Shown here piece by piece: positions 47,566 to 56,318 of a DNA stretch of 64,000 nucleotides (within the stretch, counting starts at the first letter, position 1; the number at the start of each line of letters is the position of its first letter). The position numbers and the translations under genes are program-made. Under the pieces are notes generated by a model. That model saw nothing but the letters and a program-made list of their open reading frames with translations, ran no database searches and was not told the DNA's origin. Source of the stretch: Ga0077555 sp041397775 (GTDB lineage: Bacteria > Pseudomonadota > Alphaproteobacteria > Rhizobiales > Hyphomicrobiaceae); assembly GCA_041397775.1 (NCBI GenBank), contig JAWKWB010000007.1:186001-250000 (forward strand). Direction: 5' to 3'.

Positions 47566-48465
47566 TCACGGTGCCCAACGCACCGTGCCCGCGCTGGCGA
47601 CCTCGAGCCCGCCGAGTTCGCGCGCGCGGGCCTCGAAGGCTGGGGAACGCAGCAGGGCGAGCAGCCGTTGCAGTGGCGGGCGGTAGCTGTCGCGCTGGCG
47701 CATGATCAGGTCGAAGTGCTCTGTCATCAGCGGCGCGAAATCGAGGCCGGCGGCGGTCGCGACCGCACGCGTTGCGACGCCGTAATCGGCATGCCCGGCC
47801 CGGATGGCCTGCGCGATGTCGGGACCCGTGGGAGCGATCAGCGCGGGCGCCATTGCCGTGCTGGCGACACCCGCTTTGCGCATCAGGGCTTCCAGAAGCT
47901 GCTGGGCACCGGCCCCCTTGGGGCGGGCCGCCAGCCGCACGCCGCGCTTGGCTGCCACGTCCAGGCTGGAGATGCCGAGCGGGTTGCCGCGCGCGACGAT
48001 CATGCCTTGCTCGCGCTTGGCAAAGCCGATCAACACGGCGTCGTGCAGCGTGGGCTCCTCGGATACGATGCGCACGTTGGCGTCGGCGGCCGGATCGTCG
48101 AGGTCGTGAAAATGGATCGCGGCCGCGACCACGTCGCCACCCAGGAATCGCTGGTACCCCGCTTCGCTACCCTCCGGCAGGATGGCCAGGCCGGCCCTGC
48201 TTTCCGCCAGCGCCCACTGCAGCAGCGGGTCGTGGCTGCCACCGACGATGGCCGGCGGCTCGGCCGGAACGACGCCAGCGGGCCGTGCCATGCCGGCCAG
48301 CAGCCATCTGTCCAGATCGGCCCGGGGGAACAGCCACTTCCCCGTCACCTTCGTACAGGGGATCGCACCCTCCGAGACCAGCTCGTACAGCTTGCGCTCC
48401 TTGATCCGCAGATACTCCGCGGCCTCCGCAGTCGTTAGAAGTCTCAGGCCTGCGTTTGTGTGCAT
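47566..48465 (-). CDS. HTH regulator with periplasmic-binding-protein-like domain, beside the tungstate transporter
   Basis: 299 residues. An excisionase/MerR-like helix-turn-helix near residues 8-55 (TTAEAAEYLRIKERKLYELV, then KWLFPRADLDRWL) is fused to a binding-protein-like domain (about residues 75-299; HDPLLQWALAES, LPEGSEAGYQRFLGGDVVAAAIHFHD, VRLAARPKGAGAQQLLEAL). It is transcribed away from tupB. The placement suggests control of tungstate uptake through direct oxyanion sensing; molybdate is also possible. ATG 48465 is used; a TTG at 48495 would add ten residues. The short intergenic stretch is AT-rich and likely holds the operators. Confidence 0.82.
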   Translation of the reverse strand: MHTNAGLRLLTTAEAAEYLRIKERKLYELVSEGAIPCTKVTGKWLFPRADLDRWLLAGMARPAGVVPAEPPAIVGGSHDPLLQWALAESRAGLAILPEGSEAGYQRFLGGDVVAAAIHFHDLDDPAADANVRIVSEEPTLHDAVLIGFAKREQGMIVARGNPLGISSLDVAAKRGVRLAARPKGAGAQQLLEALMRKAGVASTAMAPALIAPTGPDIAQAIRAGHADYGVATRAVATAAGLDFAPLMTEHFDLIMRQRDSYRPPLQRLLALLRSPAFEARARELGGLEVASAGTVRWAP

Positions 48466-48547
48466 GTTTATGTTTTTATTTTTTCCATTGACCAATCCGA
48501 AGAAAACACCAACAAAAGCGACACGTCAATCGCCGTCTCCGACCTGC
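48466..48547. promoter_or_regulatory. divergent AT-rich promoter region, tungstate locus
   Basis: This 82-base divergent stretch stands out as AT-rich. On the plus strand TTGACC (48488) with 17-base spacing precedes a poor -10 (AACAAA, 48511). The opposite strand carries AT-rich sequence before the regulator ATG. No certain operator palindrome is seen. Confidence 0.3.
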
Positions 48548-49252
48548 ATGAGGTTTAGGCAATTGGATGGCCTGAGCGCATTCGAACTCATCGTATCGGG
48601 CGACCCGGCCCTGTATGCGATCGTGAAATTGTCGCTTGTCGTCACGATCTCGGCGACGGTGCTCGCTGCCGTGATCGGAATGCCGCTTGGCGCTTTCATC
48701 GCGTTGACGAAGTTTCCAGGCCGCACACCTCTGATCGTGGCGCTGAACGCCATGATGGGCCTGCCGCCGGTGGTCGTCGGCCTCGTCGTTTATCTGGGGC
48801 TTTCGCGCTCGGGCCCGCTGGGCAACCTCGGTGTCCTGTTCACGCCTGTCGCCATGATCATCGCGCAGACCATTCTCATCACGCCCATCGTTGCCGCCTT
48901 GACCCGCCAGTCCGTCGAGGATCTGTGGGCCGAATACCAGGACGAGTTGGTTGCCATGGGCGTGGGCCCCACGCAGCGCGTGCGCGCCTTGCTGTGGGAT
49001 GCGCGCTTTTCGCTGGCGACGATCATGCTGGCCGGTTTCGGGCGCGCCGCGGCCGAGGTGGGCGCCGTGATGATCGTGGGCGGCAATATCGACGGGTTCA
49101 CGCGCGTCATGACCACCACGATCGCGCTCGAGACATCGAAGGGCAACCTGGCGCTGGCCATCGGCCTGGGTATCGTGCTGATCACGATCATCGTCCTGAT
49201 CAACGCCGCCGCTTGGGGTGTCCGGACGTGGGGCCTGCGCCATGCTGGATAG
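48548..49252 (+). CDS. tupB: tungstate ABC transporter, permease
   Basis: 234 residues with about five to six membrane helices. The EAA-like cytoplasmic loop is DELVAMGVGPTQRVRALLWDARF near residue 135, where the ATPase would dock; GFGRAAAEVGAVMIVGGN near residue 168 is typical of TupB/molybdate-type permeases. It forms the channel for tungstate import with the ATPase and TupA encoded next. Its stop overlaps the ATPase gene. ATG 48548 has no clear ribosome site; a TTG at 48563 preceded by GAGG is an alternative start. Confidence 0.88.
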   Translation: MRFRQLDGLSAFELIVSGDPALYAIVKLSLVVTISATVLAAVIGMPLGAFIALTKFPGRTPLIVALNAMMGLPPVVVGLVVYLGLSRSGPLGNLGVLFTPVAMIIAQTILITPIVAALTRQSVEDLWAEYQDELVAMGVGPTQRVRALLWDARFSLATIMLAGFGRAAAEVGAVMIVGGNIDGFTRVMTTTIALETSKGNLALAIGLGIVLITIIVLINAAAWGVRTWGLRHAG

Positions 49253-49967
49253 AACCCCCGGTATCGGCATGCCCGGCCATGCGTTGCACTTGTTGAGCGT
49301 CGACGTCGTCGCCGGCAGCACGCAGATCCTCGCGGACGTCACACTGGCGCTGGCCGATGGCGCCCCCACGCTCCTGCTGGGCCCGAACGGCGCAGGCAAG
49401 ACGACGCTGCTGAAGGTGGCCATGGGGCTCGTCGAGCCGACGCGCGGCGGTTTGCTTCCGCAGGCCGACGGGCGCGGCAAGCGCCGGGCGATCGTGTTCC
49501 AGCGGCCCGTCATGTTGCGACGCACGGTAGCCGCCAATATCGCCTTCGCGCTCGATGCCGCCGGGCGCCCTTCCAGTTCCGCAGAGATCGCGCGGCTCCT
49601 TGGCATCGTCGGGCTCGCCCATCTCGTCGAACGGCCCGCACGGCGCCTGTCGGGCGGCGAGCAGCAGCGTCTCGCACTGGCCCGCGCCCTCGCGCGCGAT
49701 CCCGAGCTGTTGCTGCTCGACGAGCCGACAGCGAGCCTCGATCCCGCCCAGACCAAGGTCGTGGAGGACATCATCCGCCATGTCGCGGGGACGGGCGTGA
49801 AGATCGTGATGGCGACGCATGACATCGGCCAGGCCCGCCGGCTGGCCGGCGACGTCGTGCTGATGGTCGGCGGCCGCATCGTCGAGCATGCGCGCGCCGA
49901 CCACTTCTTTGCCGCCCCCGAAAGCGAGGCGGGCCGGCGCTTCCTCGCAGGCGACCTCATTTTGTAG
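49242..49967 (+). CDS. tupC: tungstate ABC transporter, ATP-binding protein
   Basis: 241 residues. Walker A GPNGAGKTT near residue 42, signature LSGGEQQRLALARALA near residue 133, Walker B LLLLDEP near residue 155 and the H-loop MATHDIG near residue 189 are intact. The start ATG at 49242 overlaps the permease stop, so translation is coupled. It powers the permease. The gene order permease, ATPase, binding protein is less common than binding protein first. Confidence 0.92.
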   Translation: MLDRTPGIGMPGHALHLLSVDVVAGSTQILADVTLALADGAPTLLLGPNGAGKTTLLKVAMGLVEPTRGGLLPQADGRGKRRAIVFQRPVMLRRTVAANIAFALDAAGRPSSSAEIARLLGIVGLAHLVERPARRLSGGEQQRLALARALARDPELLLLDEPTASLDPAQTKVVEDIIRHVAGTGVKIVMATHDIGQARRLAGDVVLMVGGRIVEHARADHFFAAPESEAGRRFLAGDLIL

Positions 49968-49996
49968 CTGGAATTGAAATAGGAAAGGGAGAACTC

Positions 49997-50821
49997 ATGC
50001 GAATTCGAACGGGCCTTCTGGGGCTGGCCATTGCCGCCTGCCTGTCTCTGCCCGCGGTGGCCGCGGACCAGTCCATCGTCGTCGCCTCGACCACGTCGAC
50101 GCAGGATTCGGGCCTGTTCAAGCACATCCTGCCGATGTTCAAGGCCAAGACCGGCATCGAGGTGAAGGTCGTCGCCCAGGGAACCGGCCAGGCGCTCGAG
50201 ACCGGGCGGCGCGGCGATGCCGACGTGCTCTTCGTGCACGCCAAGGCGCAGGAGGAGAAGTTCGTCGCGGATGGCTTCGGCGTGAAGCGCTTCGACGTGA
50301 TGTACAACGATTTCGTGCTCATCGGGCCCAAGAATGATCCGGCCGGCCTTGCCGGCGGCAAGGACATCGTGGCCGCGCTGAAGAAGATCCATGAGAAGGG
50401 CGCCGTGTTCGTGTCGCGCGGCGACAAGTCGGGCACGCATTCGGCGGAGCTGCGCCTGTGGAAGGCGGCAAGCCTCGATCCCAACGGTGCCAAGCCGGCC
50501 TGGTATCGCGCCATCGGCCAGGGGATGGGGGCAGCGTTGAACACGGCGAGCGGCATGGGCGCGTACCTGATGGCCGACCGCGGCACGTGGATTTCCTTCA
50601 AGAACAAGAACGCGCTGAAAATCGTGGTCGAGGGCGACAAGCGCCTGTTCAATCAGTACGGCATCATGCTGGTGAGCCCGGCCAGGCACCCCAAGGTGAA
50701 GAAGGAGCCCGGCCAGAAGTTCATCGATTGGATCATTTCCGCCGAAGGGCAGAACGCGATCCGCGCCTACAAGATCCAGGGCCAGCAGCTCTTTTTCCCG
50801 AACGCGGCCCCCGCGAGCTGA
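49997..50821 (+). CDS. tupA: tungstate-binding periplasmic protein TupA
   Basis: 274 residues with a Sec signal peptide (MRIRTGLLGLAIAACLSLPA, cleaved near AVAAD). The TupA-type oxyanion motif ASTTSTQDSGL opens the mature protein (residues 30-40); GQALETGRRGDADVLFVHA near residue 65 and SRGDKSGTHSAELRLW near residue 138 are family hallmarks. It captures tungstate with high selectivity over molybdate in studied homologues and delivers it to TupBC. A terminator follows. The presence of this system implies need for a tungsten or molybdenum enzyme encoded elsewhere. Confidence 0.94.
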   Translation: MRIRTGLLGLAIAACLSLPAVAADQSIVVASTTSTQDSGLFKHILPMFKAKTGIEVKVVAQGTGQALETGRRGDADVLFVHAKAQEEKFVADGFGVKRFDVMYNDFVLIGPKNDPAGLAGGKDIVAALKKIHEKGAVFVSRGDKSGTHSAELRLWKAASLDPNGAKPAWYRAIGQGMGAALNTASGMGAYLMADRGTWISFKNKNALKIVVEGDKRLFNQYGIMLVSPARHPKVKKEPGQKFIDWIISAEGQNAIRAYKIQGQQLFFPNAAPAS

Positions 50822-50847
50822 TCCGCACCATCGTGTCGTGCGACGCG

Positions 50848-50882
50848 GAGGGAGTGCCGTCTGGCACTCCCTCTTTCATTTC
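50848..50882 (+). terminator. intrinsic terminator of the tungstate operon
   Basis: GAGGGAGTGCC (50848-50858), 4-nt loop, GGCACTCCCTC (50863-50873), then TTTCATTTC. Perfect 11-bp stem with a T-rich tail, 27 bases after the tupA stop. Confidence 0.9.
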
Positions 50883-51161
50883 GAACACCGCGGGGCCGCC
50901 CCACCCTGTCGCGTGTGTGCGGCCGTCATCGAGCACCACGAGCGTCCGTCCGGTAGGTGCCCGCGGGCAGATGCTTCCAATCACCGTTTCCTGCTGGCCG
51001 TGGGCGAAAGTCTGCGCCACGATGGGCGTATGGGCCGGGCACCCGAGTGGCGGCCGGCCCGGCTTCCGTGCGCCTCCCCTTCGCGCGAGCGATGTCCGAG
51101 GCGGCACGGCAAGGTCGCCGGGCAATGGACCCGGCACCCGCGCAGGAGGAAACCACCCGAC
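50883..51161. other. 279-base leader without recognised features
   Basis: GC-rich sequence before the LLM gene. I compared it by eye with the common riboswitch consensus elements (TPP, cobalamin, FMN, glycine, Moco) and saw none. It ends in a strong AGGAGGA ribosome site. Confidence 0.3.
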
Positions 51162-52328
51162 ATGATCACCAAGTTCGACAGCCTGTTCGCAGGCCATACG
51201 GATCTCGACAATTGCGGTTATCAGGGCACGCCCATCAACGAGCGCAGCTACGACAGCGGCCATCTCGCCTCGTCGATGTTCAAGGCCGAGGCGACGGCCC
51301 AGATGATGGACCGCTGCGGCTATGACACGCTCTGGATGGCCGAGCACCATTTCCAGCGCGAAGGTACGGAGTGCCTGCCCAACGTGCTGCTGATGTGCCT
51401 GCATCTGGCGCACCGCACCATGCGCCTGCACCTGGGCTGCGGCTTCAATGTCGCGCCGATGTGGCATCCCCTGCGGCTGGCCGAGGACTACGCCATGGTC
51501 GATCACCTGACCAACGGCCGGGTCCGGTTCGGCCTGGCACGCGGCTATCACACGCGCGAGGTGGAGACCTTCGGCTCGCCGCTGACGGACCAGGCCGCCA
51601 ACCGCGAGCTGTTCGAGGAGCAGGTGGAGATCATCTTCAAGGCCTTCAACAACGAGCGCTTCTCGCACAAGGGCAAGAACTACACGCTGCCCGCCGAGGT
51701 GCCCTATCGCGGCTACACGTTGAAGGACCTGACGCTCGTCCCGCGCCCGAAGCATTTGCCCGTGCAGTGCTGGCAGCCGATCCAGGGCGGCACCATGCGC
51801 GCCTTCGAGTTCATGGCCAGGTACGCCATCCAAGGCATGCTGGGCGGTGGCTCGTCGGAGGGCGGTGCCATGCACAAGATGCTGGAGGACTGGCGCGTCG
51901 CCCATGCCAAGCACGGCATGGAGCTGGAGCTGGGTGAGCGCCTGACCATCGGCTACCACTTCATGATTGCCGAGACGCCCGAAAAGGCGATGCAGCTCGT
52001 GGGCAAGTACTACGAGGAGAACATGAAGATGTTCGGCGAGCTGCGTCTCGTGCGCGCCCTCTCCGACGAGCAGATCGCCGCCATGCGCGATCCCAAGTTG
52101 GCGGCCAGGACGAAGCTGCCGGGCATCGAGGACGCGGTCGCGCTGGGCGGCATGATGTGCGGACCCGCCGACATGATCATCGAGAAGCTGAAGGCGCTGG
52201 AGAAACGCTATCCGGGCCTCGATCGCGTCAACATGAGCATGCCCGTCGGCGTGCCGCTGAACATGTGGCTCGAGCAGCACGAGCGCTTTGCCAAGGAAGT
52301 CATGCCCGCCTTCGGCATAAAGAACTGA
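51162..52328 (+). CDS. LLM-class (luciferase-like) flavin-dependent oxidoreductase
   Basis: 388 residues. Bacterial-luciferase-like monooxygenase fold: YDTLWMAEHHF near residue 46, GCGFNVAPMWHPLRLAEDYAMVDHLTNGRVRFGLARGY near residue 96-134, both strong family hallmarks. These proteins use reduced flavin, often from a separate reductase or as F420/FMN enzymes; no reductase is adjacent. The long C-terminal part (LLMGK..; residues 250-388) is typical. The AGGAGGA ribosome site precedes the ATG. Substrate unknown. Confidence 0.88.
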   Translation: MITKFDSLFAGHTDLDNCGYQGTPINERSYDSGHLASSMFKAEATAQMMDRCGYDTLWMAEHHFQREGTECLPNVLLMCLHLAHRTMRLHLGCGFNVAPMWHPLRLAEDYAMVDHLTNGRVRFGLARGYHTREVETFGSPLTDQAANRELFEEQVEIIFKAFNNERFSHKGKNYTLPAEVPYRGYTLKDLTLVPRPKHLPVQCWQPIQGGTMRAFEFMARYAIQGMLGGGSSEGGAMHKMLEDWRVAHAKHGMELELGERLTIGYHFMIAETPEKAMQLVGKYYEENMKMFGELRLVRALSDEQIAAMRDPKLAARTKLPGIEDAVALGGMMCGPADMIIEKLKALEKRYPGLDRVNMSMPVGVPLNMWLEQHERFAKEVMPAFGIKN

Positions 52329-52348
52329 CCGGCCCGACATGGCCAACC

Positions 52349-52384
52349 GCGAAGGGCGGCACGCATGCGCCGCCCTTCGCTTGA
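52349..52384. terminator. bidirectional hairpin terminator
   Basis: GCGAAGGGCGGC (52349-52360) and GCCGCCCTTCGC (52369-52380) form a perfect 12-bp stem between convergent genes, with a short T-containing tail on the plus side. Confidence 0.7.
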
Positions 52385-52410
52385 TCTCATGACCTGCAAC
52401 GCGCGTGCGC

Positions 52411-53613
52411 TCAGTTCGCCGGGCGCAGTTTCTTCACCACGCTGTCGGCCGGCAGGTGCCGCTCGCCGGGCTCATAGCGCCAGTCGACCATCTGGCCGCG
52501 GCCGTCCTTGACCGCGATGCGCCCGACGTAGGCGCCCATCGTCGACTGGTTGTCGATCGTGCGATAGACGATCGGCCCGAACGGGGTCTTCACGTCGAGG
52601 CCCGACATGGCGCCGACCAGTTGCTCGGTCGTCGCGTTCTTGCCTGCCTTCTTCAGCGCTGCCGCGACCGACTGCATCGCCGAGTAGCCGACCACCGATC
52701 CCAGCCGCGGATAGTCGTTCCAGCGCGCCTTGTATGCCTCGCGGAACGCCTTGTGCTCGGGGGTGTCGATCTGGTCCCACGGATAGCCCGTCACGTACCA
52801 GCCGGCGGGTGCCTCGTCCTTCAGCGGGTCGAGGTACTCCGGCTCGCCGCCAAGCAGCGAGAACACCGCCACGTTCTTGAAGACGCCGCGTGTCGTGCCC
52901 TCGCGCACCAGCTTCTGCAGGTCCGTGCCGAACGTCACGTTGAAGATGGCGTCGGGCTTGGCGTCGGCCAGGGCCTGGGCGACCGCGCCCGCATCGATCT
53001 TGTTGAGCGGCGGCGCCTGCTCGGCGACGAACTCAACGTCCGGCTGCTGCGCCTTCATCATCTCCTTGAACGAGGCGACGGCGGACTGGCCGTACTCGTA
53101 GTTCGGATAGACCAGCGCCCACCGCTTCTTCTTGAGCTTCACCGCATCGGCGACGAGCATCGCCGTCTGCATGTAGGTCGAGGCACGCAGGCGGTAGGTG
53201 TAGCGGTTGCCCGACTGCCAGACGATCTTGTCGGTCAGCGGCTCGGCCGCCAGGAACAGCACCTTGCGCTGCTTGGCGAAGTCGGCGACCGCCAGCCCGA
53301 TGTGCGAGAGAAAGCCGCCGGTCAGCAGCGTCACACCCTCGCGGCTCACCAGTTCCTCGGCCACACGCACGGCATCGCCGGGGTTGGCGTTGTCGTCGCG
53401 CGAGATCACTTCCAGCGGACGGCCGTTGATGCCGCCGGCCTTGTTGATCTCCTCGACGGCCAGCGTCCAGCCCTTCTTGTAGGGCTCGAGGAAGGCCGGG
53501 ATCGCCTTGTAGCTGTTGAGCTCTCCGATCTTGATCGTGTTCTGGGCAAACGCGGAACCATGCGCGCCCGCCAGCATCAGGAGGCCGAGGGCAGCTTTCT
53601 TCAGGCTCGTCAT
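52411..53613 (-). CDS. ABC transporter substrate-binding protein, branched-chain amino acid type
   Basis: 400 residues with a Sec signal (MTSLKKAALGLLMLAGAHGSAFA, cleaved near residue 23). The mature part is a type I periplasmic binding protein: IKIGELNSYKAIPAF, KKGWTLAVEEINKAGGINGRPLEVISRDDNANPGDAV near residue 46-82, both LivK-like, and VYPNYEYGQSAV near residue 168. No permease or ATPase genes are adjacent, so it is an orphan receptor that must use a Liv-type transporter encoded elsewhere, or serve as a sensor. The terminator at 52349 closes the unit. Confidence 0.9.
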   Translation of the reverse strand: MTSLKKAALGLLMLAGAHGSAFAQNTIKIGELNSYKAIPAFLEPYKKGWTLAVEEINKAGGINGRPLEVISRDDNANPGDAVRVAEELVSREGVTLLTGGFLSHIGLAVADFAKQRKVLFLAAEPLTDKIVWQSGNRYTYRLRASTYMQTAMLVADAVKLKKKRWALVYPNYEYGQSAVASFKEMMKAQQPDVEFVAEQAPPLNKIDAGAVAQALADAKPDAIFNVTFGTDLQKLVREGTTRGVFKNVAVFSLLGGEPEYLDPLKDEAPAGWYVTGYPWDQIDTPEHKAFREAYKARWNDYPRLGSVVGYSAMQSVAAALKKAGKNATTEQLVGAMSGLDVKTPFGPIVYRTIDNQSTMGAYVGRIAVKDGRGQMVDWRYEPGERHLPADSVVKKLRPAN

Positions 53614-53930
53614 TTGATGACGTTTCCTTGTCGTTGTCGGTTGACAGATCGAGCGCCCGCAGCCGGTCCATGGACCGGATCCGAAGCTGGCGAACGCTGA
53701 GAGCAGGCTCTTGCCAACCGCCGGCCGAACTGTGCCGCTGCACTGCCGTCAGGCGGCACGCGAGGACACGCATCGGTGGCGATTTTCGGGGGCGGCGGTC
53801 CCGACCAAGCTAAGCCGGCGCCCCAGGGCCCTTGAACACGTCACCGATGCGTCCGGCAATCAAAACCGGATGGCGCGGATCGGCGGCGACCGCTATCAGT
53901 GGCGGCGCTCCGGTAAATTTGGATCATGAC
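53614..53930. other. 317-base divergent intergenic region
   Basis: Between two divergent genes. A hairpin GTGCCGC..GCGGCAC lies near 53730-53758. No convincing promoter, operator or small gene can be pointed out. Confidence 0.3.
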
Positions 53931-55106
53931 ATGCCTGCCGACAACCCCCAAATGCAAGTGACTGCCATTCCCGCCGATACGTATCGCCTGCGACTGCCGG
54001 GGCCGATCCCCGCGCCCGAGCGCGTGCGGCTCGCCATCGGCCGGCCCGTGCTGAGCCATCGCGGCCCCGAGTTCCGCGCGATCTGGGGACGCACCATCAC
54101 GAAGCTTCAGCCCATCGTCGGCACGAAGCAGCCGGTCCACATCTTCGCGTGCTCCGGCACGGGCATGATGGAGGCGGCGCTCCTCAACATCGTGACCCCC
54201 GGCGACCGCCTGCTCATCGTATGCAATGGCCAGTGGGGCGAGCGCTTCTCGACCATCGCCGGGACCATGGGCGCCATCGTCGACCCGATCGACGTGCCCT
54301 GGGGCGAGACGGTCGATCCGGCCGTGATCGAGGCGCGGCTGAAGCAGCACGACTATCGTGCCCTCGTTCTCGTCCACAACGAAAGTTCCACCGGCGTGCT
54401 GGGCGATATGGCGACCGCGGGCAAACTCGTGCGCGATACGAAGACGCTGCTGGTCACGGATAGCGTCTCGGGCCTCGCCGGGATGGACTTCCAGATGGAC
54501 GCCTGGGGCGTCGATGTCGTCGTCTCGGGCTCGCAGAAGGCGCTCATGTGCCCGCCGGGCCTGGGCGTGATCTCCGCCAGCGAGAAGGCCTGGGAGGTCA
54601 TCCGCCGCGACAACGGACTGCCGCGCTTCTATTTCGACCTGCGCCGCACGCGCGACAGCCACGACAAGGGCGAGTCGACCTTCACGCCGGCCGTATCACT
54701 GGTGCAGGGCCTCGATGCGGCCACCGACATGATCCACGAGGAGGGGCTCGCCAACGTGCTTGCGCGTCATGCGCGCCTGTCGCGCGGACTGAAGGCCGGC
54801 GCCGCCGCAATGGGCCTGGAGAACTTCGCCAAGGCCGAAATGCAGTCCAACACCGTCGCCTGCTTCCACGTGCCCGCCGGCATCGACGGCGTGCAGCTGA
54901 TCCGCCGTTTGTACGAGAAGCATCGCACGATCATCGCCGGAGCGCGCAATCGCCTGCAGGGCAAGATGATCCGTCTCGGCACGATGGGCGCGATCACCGA
55001 AGCCGACATCCTGACCGACCTCATGCACATCGAGGACGTGCTGGCGGAACTCGGTCACGGGATGGAGCGTGGCGCAGCCGTCGCGGCGGCGGCCAACGCT
55101 TTCTAA
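53931..55106 (+). CDS. class V pyridoxal-phosphate aminotransferase (alanine/serine-glyoxylate type)
   Basis: 391 residues. Segments typical of fold-type I, class V enzymes: RLPGPIPAPERVRLAIGRP near the start, HRGPEFRAIW, FACSGTGMMEAALLNIVTPGD near residue 74, VHNESSTGVLGDM near residue 145 and the cofactor lysine in VVVSGSQKALMCPPGLG near residue 203. The family transfers amino groups from serine or alanine to glyoxylate; the exact donor cannot be told. ATG 53931 was chosen over an upstream extension to 53832 lacking family similarity; no strong ribosome site is seen. Confidence 0.87.
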   Translation: MPADNPQMQVTAIPADTYRLRLPGPIPAPERVRLAIGRPVLSHRGPEFRAIWGRTITKLQPIVGTKQPVHIFACSGTGMMEAALLNIVTPGDRLLIVCNGQWGERFSTIAGTMGAIVDPIDVPWGETVDPAVIEARLKQHDYRALVLVHNESSTGVLGDMATAGKLVRDTKTLLVTDSVSGLAGMDFQMDAWGVDVVVSGSQKALMCPPGLGVISASEKAWEVIRRDNGLPRFYFDLRRTRDSHDKGESTFTPAVSLVQGLDAATDMIHEEGLANVLARHARLSRGLKAGAAAMGLENFAKAEMQSNTVACFHVPAGIDGVQLIRRLYEKHRTIIAGARNRLQGKMIRLGTMGAITEADILTDLMHIEDVLAELGHGMERGAAVAAAANAF

Positions 55107-55157
55107 GCAGGAGAGCGCTATCTAACCAGGAGAGCGCCTTCCGAGCAGGCGGGCGCG
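55106..55157. repeat. small imperfect repeats GCAGGAGAGCGC
   Basis: Three related units (gcaggagagcgct, accaggagagcgcc and gagcaggcgggcgcg) occupy the gap between the aminotransferase stop and the prmB stop. The spacing is about 20 bases. Confidence 0.4.
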
Positions 55158-55160
55158 CCG

Positions 55161-56117
55161 CTACGTCCCCTTGCGCGGCTTGCCGCGCTTGGGCGTTGCG
55201 GCAAGCGCGGCGGCCGGGAGCTGGAACACCTCGCCGCTGCTCTCGGCCGTATCGAGCCACAGGAACGGCAGGTCGGGCCGGCTCTCCTCGAGCGCCTCGC
55301 GCTCTTGTCCTATTTCCACCACCAGCGTGCCGTCCCGCGTCAGATGGCGGCCCGTGGCGTCGAGAATGCGCCGCACCAGATCGAGGCCGTCGCCACCCCC
55401 GGCATGCGCCATGCGCGGCTCCGCCTTGTACTCCGGTGGAAAAGCGTCGACCGCCGCATCCCGCACATAGGGCGGGTTGGACACGATCAGGTCATAGCGC
55501 TTCGAGCCGAGCGCCGAGAACAGGTCCGAGCGCATCAGGGTGATGCGATCGTCCAGGCCATAGTCGGCCACGTTGCGTGCCGCGACGGCGAGCGCATCGG
55601 CGCTGAGATCGACCGCATCCACGTGTGCATCGGGAAATGCCAGGGCCGCCAGGATCGCCAGCGACCCGCCACCCGTACACAAGTCGAGCACGGTTTCCGG
55701 GGCGGCATTCTCCAGGGCCAGCGGCGACACCATGTCCTCGGCCGCGATCTCGGCGCACAGCAGTTCGCCGATGAACGAGCGCGGCACGATCGTCCGCTCG
55801 TCCACGTAGAAGCGATTGCCGCCGATGTAGGCGCAGTTGGTGAGATACGGCGCGGGCTTGCGTGTCTCCACGCGCGCATCCACGATCGCGGCCAGCCGCG
55901 CGCGCTCCTCGCGCGTCAGCCGTGCGTCGAGCCACGGTGCGAGATCGTCGATGGGCAGATGCAACGTGGCGAGGATCAGGAAGGCCGCCTCGTCGAGCGC
56001 CGTCGAGGTGCCATGGCCATAGACGAGCCTGGCCGCGTTGAAGCGGCTCACGGCATGGCGCAGCCAGTCGCGCACGGTCAGCAGGTCATCGCATCGGTCG
56101 TCCTGGCGGTTCTTCAT
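55161..56117 (-). CDS. prmB: 50S ribosomal protein L3 N5-glutamine methyltransferase
   Basis: 318 residues. The S-adenosylmethionine motif VLDLCTGGGSLAILAALAFP near residue 144 and the amide-methyltransferase signature VSNPPYV near residue 208 are present. It methylates Gln in ribosomal protein uL3. The N-terminal helical domain and FYVDERTIVPRSFIGELL near residue 104 place it with PrmB rather than PrmC. Transcribed alone, convergent with the aminotransferase. ATG 56117 follows GAGAGGATC; the frame is open to 56339 but without family similarity. Confidence 0.9.
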   Translation of the reverse strand: MKNRQDDRCDDLLTVRDWLRHAVSRFNAARLVYGHGTSTALDEAAFLILATLHLPIDDLAPWLDARLTREERARLAAIVDARVETRKPAPYLTNCAYIGGNRFYVDERTIVPRSFIGELLCAEIAAEDMVSPLALENAAPETVLDLCTGGGSLAILAALAFPDAHVDAVDLSADALAVAARNVADYGLDDRITLMRSDLFSALGSKRYDLIVSNPPYVRDAAVDAFPPEYKAEPRMAHAGGGDGLDLVRRILDATGRHLTRDGTLVVEIGQEREALEESRPDLPFLWLDTAESSGEVFQLPAAALAATPKRGKPRKGT

Positions 56118-56318
56118 GAGGCGTCGATCCTCTCGCAAAGCGTGTGGTCGCCTGCAGATGTCACATCCCCGCCATGGCTGGCAAGCGCCCGGCGATCCAC
56201 AGCTTTCCGCCGCCCGAGCCTTCCCGGCGACACGAGAATCTGATCCTCCGGAAAGACGAATTGCTTTGAGCCCGTGTGGGTTCTGGTCGCGATCGACTGT
56301 CGGATAAGGAGCGCGCAG

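Noticed and set aside
50883..51161. Riboswitch in the leader before the LLM oxidoreductase
   Set aside because: No consensus element of a known class could be found by eye; covariance search would be needed.
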